From positions 4,340,501 through 4,404,500 of the forward strand of contig NZ_CP115396.1 of the NCBI RefSeq assembly GCF_027625995.1: a stretch of 64,000 nt of DNA, read 5' to 3'. Below, in pieces: positions 33,188-42,386 of this stretch (positions are counted from its first letter, which is position 1; every line of letters begins with the position of its first letter). This DNA comes from Hymenobacter yonginensis. GTDB lineage: Bacteria; Bacteroidota; Bacteroidia; Cytophagales; Hymenobacteraceae. The notes beneath the pieces were generated by a model. The model was given only the letters and a program-made list of their open reading frames with translations, was not told the origin of the DNA and did no database searches. A program made the position numbers and the translations under genes.

Positions 33188-34435
33188 CTATTCTTCCACG
33201 AAGTCCAGATCCTTGCCGAAGCTTTCGGGCAGGGTGCTCACGGCCCAAAACGCCACCACCAACGACACCAGCCCCAGCACGGCGGCGCTGCCCAGCAGCC
33301 CCAGCGGCCCCCGCAGCGCCTGAAACAGCGGCACAAGCACAATCACGGAGCCGCGGGCGAAGTTGGGGGCCGTGGTGGCCACGGTGGCGCGCAGGTTGGT
33401 GCCAAACTGCTCGGCGGCCACCGTTACGAACAACGCCCAGAAGCCCACCGAAATGCCCAGTACGAAGCAGGCCACGTAGAAAATGGTGGGTGTCGCGCCC
33501 TTCAACGCAAACAGGTACACGGCCACCATCAGGCCGCAGAACACCAGAAACAGCTGCAGCGCGCGGTTGCGGCTGCGCAGCACCTGGCTGAGCGTGCCGC
33601 TGGCGAAGTCGCCGAACACCAACCCGAAGTAGCACCAGAACACGCCCAGGCCGGCTGTTACGGGTCCCGTAATGCCCAGCTCTGCCCCAAACTCGGGAGC
33701 CAGCGTAATCAGAATGCCCACCACAAACCACAGCGGCACCCCAATCAGTAGGCACTTGGCGTAGCGCGCCAGCCGGGCCCGGTTGGTGAACAGGGCAAAG
33801 AAGTTGCCGCGCTCCACGTCACTCTTTTTGGTTTGCTCGAACATGCCCGACTCGTACACGCCCACCCGCAACGCTAGCAGTGCCAAACCCAGCCCGCCGC
33901 CCACGAAATAGGCGTTGCGCCAGCCAAATTTGGCGCCTACCCAGTAGGCCAGCATGGCGCCCGATACGCCCACCGTGGCCACAATCATGGTGCCGTAGCC
34001 GCGCTTTTCCTTGGGCAAGGTTTCCGATACCAGCGTGATGCCCGCGCCCAGTTCCCCGGCCAGCCCGATGCCGGCAATCAGCCGCAGCCAGGCGTATTGC
34101 TCCACGCTTTGCACGAAGCCATTGGCAATGTTGGCCAGCGAGTAAATCAGGATGGAGCCGAACAGCACCGAAAGGCGCCCCTTCTTGTCGCCCAGAATGC
34201 CCCACAGCACGCCGCCGAGCAGCATACCGCCCATCTGCATGTTGATGAGGTAGAGGCCTTGGTTGGTGACGGCCTCCTTGGCCGTAATGCCCAGCTCGTT
34301 GAGGCTCTCCACGCGCACGATGCTGAACAGAATCAGATCGTAGATGTCGACGAAGTAGCCCAAAGCGGCCACCACCACAATAGCGCTCAGCAGGCCGGTG
34401 GTTTTGGGGGGAGAGGAAGTAGGATGGGAATTCAT
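33188..34435 (-). CDS. major facilitator superfamily transporter
   Basis: 415 residues, about 12 hydrophobic helices. The loop between helices 2 and 3 has the MFS signature GILGDKKGRLSVLFG. The cytoplasmic loop and helix 4-5 region (RLIAGIGLAGELGAGITLVS, ETLPKEKRGYG) resembles metabolite:H+ symporters such as the ShiA/ProP group. The substrate cannot be read from sequence. A CGAAGATTTA stretch (minus-strand TAAATCTTCG) 30 bases before the ATG may be a -7 variant. It is flanked by unrelated genes. Confidence 0.85.
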   Translation of the reverse strand: MNSHPTSSPPKTTGLLSAIVVVAALGYFVDIYDLILFSIVRVESLNELGITAKEAVTNQGLYLINMQMGGMLLGGVLWGILGDKKGRLSVLFGSILIYSLANIANGFVQSVEQYAWLRLIAGIGLAGELGAGITLVSETLPKEKRGYGTMIVATVGVSGAMLAYWVGAKFGWRNAYFVGGGLGLALLALRVGVYESGMFEQTKKSDVERGNFFALFTNRARLARYAKCLLIGVPLWFVVGILITLAPEFGAELGITGPVTAGLGVFWCYFGLVFGDFASGTLSQVLRSRNRALQLFLVFCGLMVAVYLFALKGATPTIFYVACFVLGISVGFWALFVTVAAEQFGTNLRATVATTAPNFARGSVIVLVPLFQALRGPLGLLGSAAVLGLVSLVVAFWAVSTLPESFGKDLDFVEE

Positions 34436-34508
34436 GCGGGAAAGGGAATTAGGGCCCGCAGATTACGAAGATTTACCGTTATCCTGCGCGGAACGATGGC
34501 CCTGACAA

Positions 34509-34604
34509 TGTAGAGACACGTACTCGCGTTTAGCCGTCGAACGACCGGAACGGCACCACCTCAACAACATCCCCAACGACGAGACGCGAATACGCGTCTC
34601 TACA
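34509..34604. repeat. inverted repeat, TGTAGAGACGCG family
   Basis: Arms 34509-34529 and 34584-34604 pair at 19 of 21 bases. The right arm overlaps the stop codon of the CDF gene. Related to the repeat at 35609-35720, which shares GTAGAGACGC, so the CDF gene is bracketed by two members of one family. Confidence 0.8.
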
Positions 34605-35550
34605 CCATTTTAACTTCCGCTACTTGCTCGTCGCAGCAGCCGTGGGCGCCCATCAGCGGGAATTCGTCTTCCAGCTGCACGGTGCAGTGGCGGATGTTGA
34701 ACTCGTGGAGTAAATCGTGCTGCAGTTCGCGCAGGAACTGGTTGCCGTTGGTGGCACCGGGGCGCACGAGGTGCACGGTCAGGGCCGTGTCCTGGGTGCT
34801 GAGGGGCCAGATGTGCAGGTCGTGGAGGGCCGTGACGCCGGGGCGGGCCAGCAGGAACTGCCGCACTGCGGCCACCTCAATGCCGGCCGGGGCCGCTTGC
34901 AAACCTAGCTGTACGGTTTCACGCAGCAGCCCCCAAGAGCCGAAGCCAACCACCGCCAGAATCACGAAGCTGATGGCCGGATCGAGCCAGAGCCAGCCGG
35001 TGAAGTACACCAGCGCCCCGCCCACCACCACACCCACCGACACCAGCATATCCGTCAGCATGTGCAGATAAGCGCCGCGCACGTTCACGTCGCCCTTCTG
35101 CCCGCTCCGAAACAGCCAGGCCGTGAAGCCGTTGATGAGGATGCCCAGCCCGGCCAGCGCCATCACCACCGGCCCGTTCACCGGGGCCGGGTGGCGCAAA
35201 TGGTCAACGGTGTCCCACAGAATAAAGCCCAGGGCCAGGTACAGCAAGGCCGCGTTCAGCAAAGCGGCCTGAATGGTGGCGCCCTTGTAGCCGTAGGTGA
35301 ATCGCTCGGCGGCGCGCCGCCGGGCCAGCAGCGTGGCGCCCCAGGCCAGGGCCAGGCTCAGCACGTCGCTCAGGTTGTGGCCCGCGTCGGAAAGCAGGGC
35401 AGAGGAGTTGGCCCACAGCCCGCCGGCGGCCTCGCCAGCCACAAACAGCAGGTTCAAGACAATGCCCCAGCCAAACGCTTTGCTGAAATTACCATCGGCC
35501 GGCGGGCCATGGTGATGGGCGTGGTCGTGGGTGCTGTGGTCGTGGGCCAT
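34600..35550 (-). CDS. cation diffusion facilitator (CzcD/ZitB-like) metal exporter
   Basis: 316 residues, starting at a Met that opens a His-rich N-terminus (MAHDHSTHDHAHHHG); the 15 codons before it are not needed. Six helices, with the CDF metal-site motifs: SDAGHNLSDVLSLALAW in helix 2 (HxxxD) and HMLTDMLVSVGVVVGG in helix 5 (HxxTD). The cytoplasmic domain contains LHDLHIWPLSTQ, typical of Zn(2+)-exporting members. It exports Zn(2+), and possibly Co(2+) or Cd(2+), against protons. It lies beside two metal-type TonB receptors and a His-rich small protein. Confidence 0.9.
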   Translation of the reverse strand: MAHDHSTHDHAHHHGPPADGNFSKAFGWGIVLNLLFVAGEAAGGLWANSSALLSDAGHNLSDVLSLALAWGATLLARRRAAERFTYGYKGATIQAALLNAALLYLALGFILWDTVDHLRHPAPVNGPVVMALAGLGILINGFTAWLFRSGQKGDVNVRGAYLHMLTDMLVSVGVVVGGALVYFTGWLWLDPAISFVILAVVGFGSWGLLRETVQLGLQAAPAGIEVAAVRQFLLARPGVTALHDLHIWPLSTQDTALTVHLVRPGATNGNQFLRELQHDLLHEFNIRHCTVQLEDEFPLMGAHGCCDEQVAEVKMV

Positions 35551-35608
35551 AAGGTTGCGTGTGGTGGTGCACCGTAGACAGTAGCGAACTAACAATAGGT
35601 AGCAGGCT

Positions 35609-35720
35609 GAACGATGTAGAGACGCAATATTTTGCGTCTCGTCGTTGCTGACGTTGTTCAGCTAGCGTGGTTACGGTTGTGCAACGACGAGATGCAAAAT
35701 ATTGCGTCTCTACATCGTTC
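35609..35720. repeat. inverted repeat, GTAGAGACGCAATATTTTGCGTC family
   Basis: Arms 35609-35648 and 35681-35720 pair at 39 of 40 bases. Each arm is itself a short hairpin (GACGCAATATTTTGCGTC). It fills the spacer between the second TonB receptor and the CDF gene on the same strand. Confidence 0.9.
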
Positions 35721-35740
35721 GCTCTACTGCTCGTGCTAAC

Positions 35741-38191
35741 TTACTTAAATGACAACGGCACAATCAGTTTCACGCTTAGGTTGCGGCCCATGTTGAACAC
35801 GCCCTGCCGGCCGGTGGCGTAGTTGATGGCTGTGTATTTCAGGCGGCTAAGGTGGTTCTGGTACGCCACGTCGAACACGTTATTCAGTGTCAGATACACC
35901 GAAAACAGCGTTTTGTCTTTGGCGTTGGTCAGGTCGGAGCCCAGGCCCAGGTTCACGAGGGTGTAGCCCGGCGTGCGGGTTTCGGTGTCGAAGGCCGAGA
36001 AGATGCGGTTCTGCTGTAAGTTGTGCTCCACGGTGCCGCGGGCGTAGAGGTTGCGCAGCCGCGAGGTGCCCACCTTGCTGAAGTTCACCCGCAGCTCCGA
36101 CTGCAGCCGGTCGGCCGGAATGAAGGGCAGGTTCTGCTGGCCTTCAGGCTGGTCGAACTGCAGCGCCCGCACCATGGAGAAGCTGTTTTCGAAATGCAGC
36201 CAGTCGAGCGGGTGGGGGTGCAGGTCGAGGCTGACTTCACCGCCGGCCAGCCGCGCGTCGCCCTGCCCGTAGCGGAACACCCGGTCGCCGTCCACCGACA
36301 CCGAATCCTGGCCGGTGGGCGTGCTCAAAGCGCGCGGGAAGATGTAGTTGCTGATCTGGTTGCGGAATACATCGGCCGACAAGCTCACGTGGTCCGACAC
36401 GAAGCTCAGGCCGCCATCCACCTGCAGGCTGGTTTCGGCCCGCAGGTCTGGCTCCCCGATTTCGTAGCGCACGGTGCCCTCGTGGATGCCGTTGGAGCCC
36501 AGCTCGGCAATGTTGGGCGCCCGGAAGCCGCGGGCCACGTTGGCTTTCAGCAGCCACTTGTCGTTGAAATTGTAGGCCCCGCCCACGCTGCCGCTCACGT
36601 TGCGGAAGGTGCTCCGAAAGCCGGCAAACTTGGTTTCGCCCTGGCCGGCGGGTACCGGCTGCTCGTCGTCGTTGAGGTATAGCGCATCGGCCGTGATGCG
36701 GCGCGCATCGTAGCGCAGGCCGCCGCTGAGGTCGAGCTTGCCGAAGCTCTTTTTGGTGACGCCGAACAGGCCACCGTCGAGTAGGCGGTAGGCCGGAATC
36801 AGGAATTCCACACCCTTGTTCTGGTTTTCCTGCTGCATGCCGCTCACGCCCACGGTGGTGTTCCAGCCGTTCATTTCGGGCAGAAACCAGCGCAAAGCGT
36901 AGTCCACGGTGCGCAGCTGGAAGAACAGCGACTTCTCGTAGTAATCAGTGGGGTTGCCGAACTCGCGGCGCAGGTTCTGCTGCCAGCCCACGTTCAGCGT
37001 GAGGCGGTGCTGGCCCAGAATGAAGTTGTTGTCGGTGCCGATGCGCAGGTGGTTGATCTGCTGGCGCGGCACATCCAGGTTGAGCGTGCGCAGATCGTCG
37101 TCGTCGGTAATCACGCCGGCCAGGGCATCCCCGCCCAAACTCACGGTCTTCAGAAACCGGCCTGTGGTGCTGTCCCGTTCGCCCTCAATCAGCCCCAGAA
37201 TCTGGTTGAAGCTGCTGACGGTGAGGTGGGAGTAGCCCCAGCTCTTGTTGACGCCCACGTAGCCGCTGCCGTTTAGCTCCCGGAATCCGGAGTTATACAC
37301 GCGGCCGTCGTAGCGGTTCTGGTAGGCGCCGGCCACTTTGCCCGAGCCGCGCACCTGCCAGTTCAGGCCGTTGAGGTTGCCGGCGTTCCAGAGCGAGTAG
37401 CCCTGCTGGCGGTTGTTGGTCTGGTAGTTGGCCGCCACCGAGCCCACAATGCGGCCGTCCTCCACCGGGTCGGGCGCCAAAAAGTTGATGACGCCGGCCA
37501 GCCCGTCGGAGCCATATAATAAGGAGCCGGGCCCCTTGATGATTTCCACCCGGTCGATGCCGAACTCGTCGATTTCGATGCCGTGCTCGTCGCCCCATTG
37601 CTGGCCTTCCTGCTTAGCGCCGTTGTTGAGCGTAATCACGCGGTTGGCCCCCAACCCCCGGATAATGGGCTTGCTGATGGCGGCACCGGTGGTAATCTGG
37701 CTGAGGCCGGGCGTGTGCGCAATGGCATCCACGGCGTTGGTGGCCGAGGTCTGGCGCAGGCGCGTCTGGTCTACCACGCTGGTCGGGATGGCCGAGCGGC
37801 GCATCTCGGTGCTGGCCGAAACGCCCGTTACAATCACCTGCCCGATTTCGGTTTCGGCAGGCGTGAGGGCCACGTCGAGCGGCTGGCCGCTGCCGGTGTC
37901 TACGGTGCGCACCACCGGCGTGTAGCCCACAAAGCGCACCTGCACCAGAAACCGCCCTTTGGGCAGGTTGGCAAACCGGAAGTTGCCGGCCGCATCCGTA
38001 GACGTGGCCTGCTTGAGGTCGGAGAAGTACAGCGTGGCGCCGGGCAGGGCCTCACCGGTAGCCGCATCGGTGATGCGGCCGGTAACGGGCGTGGCCGGGG
38101 CCACCGTGCGGGCCGGGCGGGCGGGCGGCGTCTGGGCCAGCACGCTGCCAGCACCCAGCAGACAGCCGGCCGTGAGGAAAGAACGAAGCAT
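35741..38191 (-). CDS. TonB-dependent receptor, metal-type
   Basis: 816 residues from the Met that opens the signal peptide (TAGCLLGAGSVLAQ). A carboxypeptidase-regulatory-like domain (VTGRITDAATGEALPGATLY) is followed by a plug (IRGLGANRVITLNNGAKQEG, QQWGDEHGIEIDEF, VEIIKGPGSLLYGSDGLAGV) and a barrel ending LIVPLSFK. The EGQQWGxEHGxEID stretch is shared with the receptor at 39208-41616, so the two are paralogues. With a CDF exporter and a His/Cys-rich protein nearby, zinc or copper (or a metal chelate) is the likely substrate. Confidence 0.85.
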   Translation of the reverse strand: MLRSFLTAGCLLGAGSVLAQTPPARPARTVAPATPVTGRITDAATGEALPGATLYFSDLKQATSTDAAGNFRFANLPKGRFLVQVRFVGYTPVVRTVDTGSGQPLDVALTPAETEIGQVIVTGVSASTEMRRSAIPTSVVDQTRLRQTSATNAVDAIAHTPGLSQITTGAAISKPIIRGLGANRVITLNNGAKQEGQQWGDEHGIEIDEFGIDRVEIIKGPGSLLYGSDGLAGVINFLAPDPVEDGRIVGSVAANYQTNNRQQGYSLWNAGNLNGLNWQVRGSGKVAGAYQNRYDGRVYNSGFRELNGSGYVGVNKSWGYSHLTVSSFNQILGLIEGERDSTTGRFLKTVSLGGDALAGVITDDDDLRTLNLDVPRQQINHLRIGTDNNFILGQHRLTLNVGWQQNLRREFGNPTDYYEKSLFFQLRTVDYALRWFLPEMNGWNTTVGVSGMQQENQNKGVEFLIPAYRLLDGGLFGVTKKSFGKLDLSGGLRYDARRITADALYLNDDEQPVPAGQGETKFAGFRSTFRNVSGSVGGAYNFNDKWLLKANVARGFRAPNIAELGSNGIHEGTVRYEIGEPDLRAETSLQVDGGLSFVSDHVSLSADVFRNQISNYIFPRALSTPTGQDSVSVDGDRVFRYGQGDARLAGGEVSLDLHPHPLDWLHFENSFSMVRALQFDQPEGQQNLPFIPADRLQSELRVNFSKVGTSRLRNLYARGTVEHNLQQNRIFSAFDTETRTPGYTLVNLGLGSDLTNAKDKTLFSVYLTLNNVFDVAYQNHLSRLKYTAINYATGRQGVFNMGRNLSVKLIVPLSFK

Positions 38192-38587
38192 AAAAAGCAG
38201 GAGTAAGCGCAGGCGAATGAACGGCAAAAGAGCCCGCAGGATGCGTTGGCCCCAAATAAAAGAAGGCCCCGACCACCGGCCGGAGCTTTCCCGTTGTTCT
38301 CCACAACCAAACCAGGGAGAAAAGGCGCGGAGCCGTTTGCAGCCAGCCCCGCTATATTTTTTGGTGATGAGGTGACAGGTGATGAGGCTGAACGTCATGC
38401 AGAGGCGCAGCTGAAGCATCTCGCGTGGGCCTCACCCCCCGGCCCCCTCTCCCGTGGAGAGGGGGAGCCAGACGGATTTTTTCAGGTGATACAGTTTTGG
38501 GGAATTAGCCCGCTGGCGAGATTCCTCGCAAGCTCGGAATGACGTTCTTCCTTGTCACTTGTCACCTCATCACCAAAAGTCCCCAAC
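38192..38587. repeat. 396-base non-coding spacer with a nested mosaic inverted repeat (38361-38577)
   Basis: No credible ORF. The outer arms begin TTGGTGATGAGGTGACA (38361-38377) and pair perfectly for 17 bases with 38560-38576. Inside lie a half copy of the GTCATGCAGAG family (38389-38424), a perfect 10-base hairpin CCCCCTCTCC-CGT-GGAGAGGGGG (38443-38465) and a half copy of another family (complement GTCATTCCGAGCTTGCGAGG, 38523-38545). At 38253-38260 a CAAATAAA (minus TTTATTTG) may be a -7 box for the receptor 62 bases away. Confidence 0.75.
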
Positions 38588-39157
38588 TTACCGCACGGCC
38601 GTGGGGAAGGTCACTTCCACGTCGGTGTCGCCGGGGGTGGCGGAGCCGTCTTTGGTGCCGGGCTGGTGGCGCAGCGCGATTTTCAGCGAGCCGGTGGTGC
38701 CGGCCGTGTTGGCCGCGCCCGCCACGGCCCGCGTCGCCAGCCCAATTTCCAGGTTCTTGCTGTCACGGTCGGTGCGCGTGATGGTCAGGTTTACGCCGGA
38801 AGGCGTGAAGACCAGCAGGTGCTCGTCGGCTTCCTGCTGCACTTCGGCCGTGATGTTTTCGGCCGGCGTTTTGGTTTCGTCCAGCAGCGTTACGGCGCCA
38901 GTGTAGGTGGTGCCGGGGGCCAGCACCAGCGTGGCCGGCGAGATGGTTGCCGCCGCGCCGCCGTCGCCGTCCAGGTCGCGGTAGGTGATGGAAACCGGCG
39001 TGCCGCCGCCCTGCGGCGTGAGCGTGTAAGTCAGGGTCGTGATTTGCTCGTTGTCCTCGTCGGGCGTCGGGTCGTCGTCATCGTTGCTGCAGGCGCTGAA
39101 CAGGGGCGCCGCAATCAGCAGGGCCAGCAAGGATTTGGAAAGCAGGGGATTGTGCAT
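38588..39157 (-). CDS. lipoprotein of the metal block
   Basis: 189 residues with a lipoprotein signal (ALLIAAPLFSAC) followed by an acidic stretch (SNDDDDPTPDEDNEQ). A beta-sandwich-like body contains YRDLDGDGGAAATI, an EF-hand-like DxDxDG loop that could bind Ca(2+). It sits between two paralogous TonB receptors with short spacers and probably belongs to the same transcript. I do not recognise a family; it could be a periplasmic or surface metal-binding partner of one of the receptors. Confidence 0.65.
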   Translation of the reverse strand: MHNPLLSKSLLALLIAAPLFSACSNDDDDPTPDEDNEQITTLTYTLTPQGGGTPVSITYRDLDGDGGAAATISPATLVLAPGTTYTGAVTLLDETKTPAENITAEVQQEADEHLLVFTPSGVNLTITRTDRDSKNLEIGLATRAVAGAANTAGTTGSLKIALRHQPGTKDGSATPGDTDVEVTFPTAVR

Positions 39158-39207
39158 GTTGCTGAAAAATGAAGGTGGAAAATGAGTTGAAAAGACTGGC
39201 AGCAGCC

Positions 39208-41616
39208 CTAGCGGCGGCTGAATTCGAGTGGCACGCGCACGCGCAACGTCACGTTGCGGCCCATTTCGTCGGTGAAGTAGCGGTAGCGGTTGAGGTAGTC
39301 GCGGTAGCGGTGGTTGAGCAGGTTGGAGCCCGCCACGCTCAGCTCCAGCGGCAGGCGGCCCCAGTGCAGGGTGCCGCCCAGTTCCAGGTTCAGCAGGCCG
39401 TAGCCGGCGGGCGGAGTTAGCAGGTCGCGGGCCTCGTAGTTGCGGGGCACGCGGGTCTGGCGCGCCACGGCCACGCCGCCCAGCTGGGCGTAGGGGCTGC
39501 GCAGGCGCCCGGCCGGGCCAGTCGTGGGCCAGTCGTAGCGCACCGATACTTCGGCGCGGTCGGCGGGCATCAGAATCTGCCACTCGTTGGCGCGGGTGTC
39601 GCGGGTGCGCACCACCGAGCCTTTCAGACTCAGCAGCAGCTGCGGCGTGAGCAGGTAGGAGCTGCTCAGGTCCAGGCCCCGTAACGTGGCATCGGTCTGC
39701 AGAAACTGCCAGCTGATGTGTGCGCCCCGGATGGTCTGGACCAGCGGCAGCAGCGGCACCTGGTAGATGAAGCCCCGGATGCGGTTCTGGTACACGGTCA
39801 GCTCGCCGTTGAAGCGCGGGTTGTGGTGCAGCGTGGCCGTCAGGCCCACGTTGAGGGCCGTTTCGGGCGTGAGCGGGGCGTTGCCGGGCACCAGGTCGTT
39901 GCCCAGCTCATACATACCGTTGTGTACTCCGTCGCTGAACCGCTCGTTGGCGGCCGGCGCGCGGCGGGTGAGGCCGGCGTTCAGGCCCAGCGTGAGGTGA
40001 GCTGAGGCGTCGTAGGTGGCGCCCAACGAGGCGGCGGGCGTGGTGTACTGAAAGCGGGTGCGGTCTACGAAAAAGGCGCCCGTCGTGTCACGGTCGGCGC
40101 GGCGTACGGCCAGGTCGCGGCGGTCCAGGCGCAGGCCGCCTTCCAGCAGCCAGCGGCCCTGCTGCCACTTCTCAATCAAGAAGGCGCCGCCGGTCAGGTT
40201 GGTGTAGAACGGGATGAACTGCCGGCTGCCGGCGGCGTAGCGGTTGGCCTGGTACGTGCCCGACACGCCCACGCTGCCCGTGAAGCCGTGCCAGGGCCGG
40301 TGCTCCCACAGCAGCTCCCCGATGTTGGTGCGGTTGGTGTAGCTCAGCTCCGGCTTGCCGGCCGCGGCCCGCTCGTCGTTGCGCGGGCGGGACTTGTCGT
40401 ACTCGTCGCGGAAGTCGGTTTGGTGGCTGAGTGTGAGCTGCAGGCGGCCGGCGTTGCCGGTGCGCACAAAGCCGCTGAGCTTGGCCACGTCGTGGCGCAC
40501 CTGCTGATAGGCCCGGATGATGTCGTAGGAGAAGCCGGTGGTTTCCAGCGGCCGTTCCCGGCCCACAGCCAGCAGCAGGTCGGACTGGTTGCCGGCGTGG
40601 GCGGCCGGCAGAATGCCGATGCGGCTGTTGAACTGGCTATAGAAAGCCTCCACGCCGTACGCGTCTTTTTTCCAGCCCACGGCCCCGGAGAAGTTGCCTT
40701 CCTCAAAGCCCGAGTTCTTGAGATAATAGCCCGGCGCGCGCATGGTGCCGGCCTTGCGCAGCGTGCCCTGGGCGCGCCAGCTCAGGGCCGGCAGTTGGCG
40801 GAAATTGCCTTCCAGCGTGGCTGAGGTGGCCCCCAGCCCATTGTTGCTCATGCCCACCAGGTTCAGCTCGCCGCCCACGCCGGTCGAGTCGCGCAGCGGT
40901 TTGGGTTCCACCAGTACCACGCCGCCAATGGCATCGGAGCCGTAGCGGACGCTGGCCGCGCCCTTTACCACCGTCAGTCGGGAGGCAATAAACGGGTCGA
41001 TTTCCGGGCCGTGCTCCACGCCCCACTGCTGGCCTTCCTGGCGCACGCCGTTGTTAAGCAGCGTCACGCGGTTGGAGTGCAGCCCATGAATCATGGGCTT
41101 GAAGATGCCGGGGCCAGTCTGGATGGCCGTTACGCCGCTCACGCGCTGCAGCGCTTCGCCCAGGGCCTGGCCGCGGGTTTGCTGCAGTGCCTGACCGGTG
41201 AGGGCCGCCGTGGTCTGAGTAGTGGGCGCGTCCAGCCGCTCGCCCCGCACCACGGCCCCGCGCAGCAGCACGGCATCGGGGTGCAGCTGCACGTCGCGCA
41301 CGGCCGAGGCAGTGGTCAGGCGCAGGTCCAGCACCTCGGGTGCATAGCCCACAAAGCTGACCTGCACGCGGTAGGTGCCGGGGCACAGCTCCAGATGATA
41401 GTGGCCATCAACATCAGTCTGAGTGGCTTGCTGACTGCCCAGCACCACTAGGGTAGCGCCAGGCAGCGCCGCCCGCGACTCGTGGTCGGCCACGCGCCCA
41501 CTGACGGTCAGGGTGCACCCGGGCTGGGCGCTGGCCGCCTGTGCCACGCTCCACAGGAGCAGCAGCCACAGCCAGCGCCACGCCGCCCCCGGCGCAGCCG
41601 GAACACGGAAAAGCAT
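39208..41616 (-). CDS. TonB-dependent receptor, metal-type, paralogue
   Basis: 802 residues from MLFRVPAAP. Signal peptide (LLLWSVAQAASAQ), a carboxypeptidase-regulatory-like domain (SGRVADHESRAALPGATLVV), a plug with IHGLHSNRVTLLNNGVRQEG, QQWGVEHGPEIDPF and VVKGAASVRYGSDAIGGVVL, and a barrel ending VRVPLEFSRR. Same EGQQWG motif as the receptor at 35741-38191. The barrel differs enough to suggest another substrate or affinity. The His/Cys-rich gene upstream and the lipoprotein downstream are on the same strand. Confidence 0.85.
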   Translation of the reverse strand: MLFRVPAAPGAAWRWLWLLLLWSVAQAASAQPGCTLTVSGRVADHESRAALPGATLVVLGSQQATQTDVDGHYHLELCPGTYRVQVSFVGYAPEVLDLRLTTASAVRDVQLHPDAVLLRGAVVRGERLDAPTTQTTAALTGQALQQTRGQALGEALQRVSGVTAIQTGPGIFKPMIHGLHSNRVTLLNNGVRQEGQQWGVEHGPEIDPFIASRLTVVKGAASVRYGSDAIGGVVLVEPKPLRDSTGVGGELNLVGMSNNGLGATSATLEGNFRQLPALSWRAQGTLRKAGTMRAPGYYLKNSGFEEGNFSGAVGWKKDAYGVEAFYSQFNSRIGILPAAHAGNQSDLLLAVGRERPLETTGFSYDIIRAYQQVRHDVAKLSGFVRTGNAGRLQLTLSHQTDFRDEYDKSRPRNDERAAAGKPELSYTNRTNIGELLWEHRPWHGFTGSVGVSGTYQANRYAAGSRQFIPFYTNLTGGAFLIEKWQQGRWLLEGGLRLDRRDLAVRRADRDTTGAFFVDRTRFQYTTPAASLGATYDASAHLTLGLNAGLTRRAPAANERFSDGVHNGMYELGNDLVPGNAPLTPETALNVGLTATLHHNPRFNGELTVYQNRIRGFIYQVPLLPLVQTIRGAHISWQFLQTDATLRGLDLSSSYLLTPQLLLSLKGSVVRTRDTRANEWQILMPADRAEVSVRYDWPTTGPAGRLRSPYAQLGGVAVARQTRVPRNYEARDLLTPPAGYGLLNLELGGTLHWGRLPLELSVAGSNLLNHRYRDYLNRYRYFTDEMGRNVTLRVRVPLEFSRR

Positions 41617-41763
41617 AGGAAAAGGAATGGAGCCGGTGAGCAACTAAACCGGCCGCCGCCGTGCCCGGCCGTACGTCGGCGGGCAGGGGAGAGGGTCTGG
41701 GAAACCAGACGCGGGGCGCTTCGGCAGGCAACGCCGAAGCCGCCCAGGCGGCCACAAACGGGT

Positions 41764-42105
41764 TTAGCTCAGGCTGGGCGGGCCGCGCAAGTCGGCCGGG
41801 CGGCACAGATCAGCCCGCCAGACGGCTGTTACCGGGGTAGCAACGCTCCGCTGATACGCCCGGAAAACCTCGGGCAGCTGCACGGCCATGGCCGGCTGAA
41901 ACGGTACGTCGCAGAAATGGTCGACGGCGCAGTGCTGGTGCTTGGCGCTCAGCAGCGCCTTGCCTTTATCGGCTCCCGGCAGCTGCGTGGGCTCCTCGGT
42001 GGTGTGTTCGTGGGCGTGCAGGTTCAGCACCCACGCCTCCGGCAGCAGCACCCGCGTAAAGCAGAGCAGCAGCAGTATAGCCAGCCGGGAGCGAAGGGTT
42101 TGCAT
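41764..42105 (-). CDS. His/Cys-rich small exported protein (DUF2946-like)
   Basis: 113 residues, starting at MQTLRSRLAILLLL, which forms a signal peptide or anchor. Possible metal ligands are NLHAHEHTT, AKHQHCAVDHFCDVP and a C-terminal CRPADLRGPP. A final RGPP and a mid-protein HC...HxxC cluster recall DUF2946-type proteins linked to copper or zinc handling, but the match is by pattern only. It lies upstream of the metal-type receptors on the same strand and is preceded by a perfect TACATTTG -7 box 26 bases before the ATG, so it is probably the first gene of this operon. Confidence 0.65.
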   Translation of the reverse strand: MQTLRSRLAILLLLCFTRVLLPEAWVLNLHAHEHTTEEPTQLPGADKGKALLSAKHQHCAVDHFCDVPFQPAMAVQLPEVFRAYQRSVATPVTAVWRADLCRPADLRGPPSLS

Positions 42106-42130
42106 TATGCAACAATGTGTCGAACGAAGG

Positions 42131-42138
42131 CAAATGTA
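42131..42138 (-). promoter_or_regulatory. -7 promoter box of the metal operon
   Basis: TACATTTG on the minus strand matches TAnnTTTG exactly and equals the -7 box found before the PorP gene. No good -33 element is seen at the usual distance. Confidence 0.5.
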
Positions 42139-42284
42139 CACGGAAATTTCAAATCCAGCTTCTGCCCGGCGGGAAATGTGCGGTATCCCTGAGCCGTAGT
42201 TTACAAAAGCATAACTGCATGAAAACGTGCAGGCAACACCATAGCCAGACCTTTGCGCCAGGATTTGACCTGATGCCTGTACCT

Positions 42285-42386
42285 ATGAAAAAGCTGACTG
42301 CCCGCCTGATTATCCGCGTTGCCCAGGCCTTGCGCCCTTCGTTCCAGTTGCCCTCCGTCTCAACCCCCGAAGCGCTGTTTGTATGA
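42285..42386 (+). CDS. possible small ORF 1 (33 residues)
   Basis: Reads MKKLTARLIIRVAQALRPSF... to a TGA. GACCTTTG 30 bases upstream resembles a -7 box with two mismatches. Its stop overlaps the next ATG (ATGA), as expected of coupled genes. Highly basic and amphipathic. No homologue is known to me; it may be a leader peptide or chance. Confidence 0.3.
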   Translation: MKKLTARLIIRVAQALRPSFQLPSVSTPEALFV

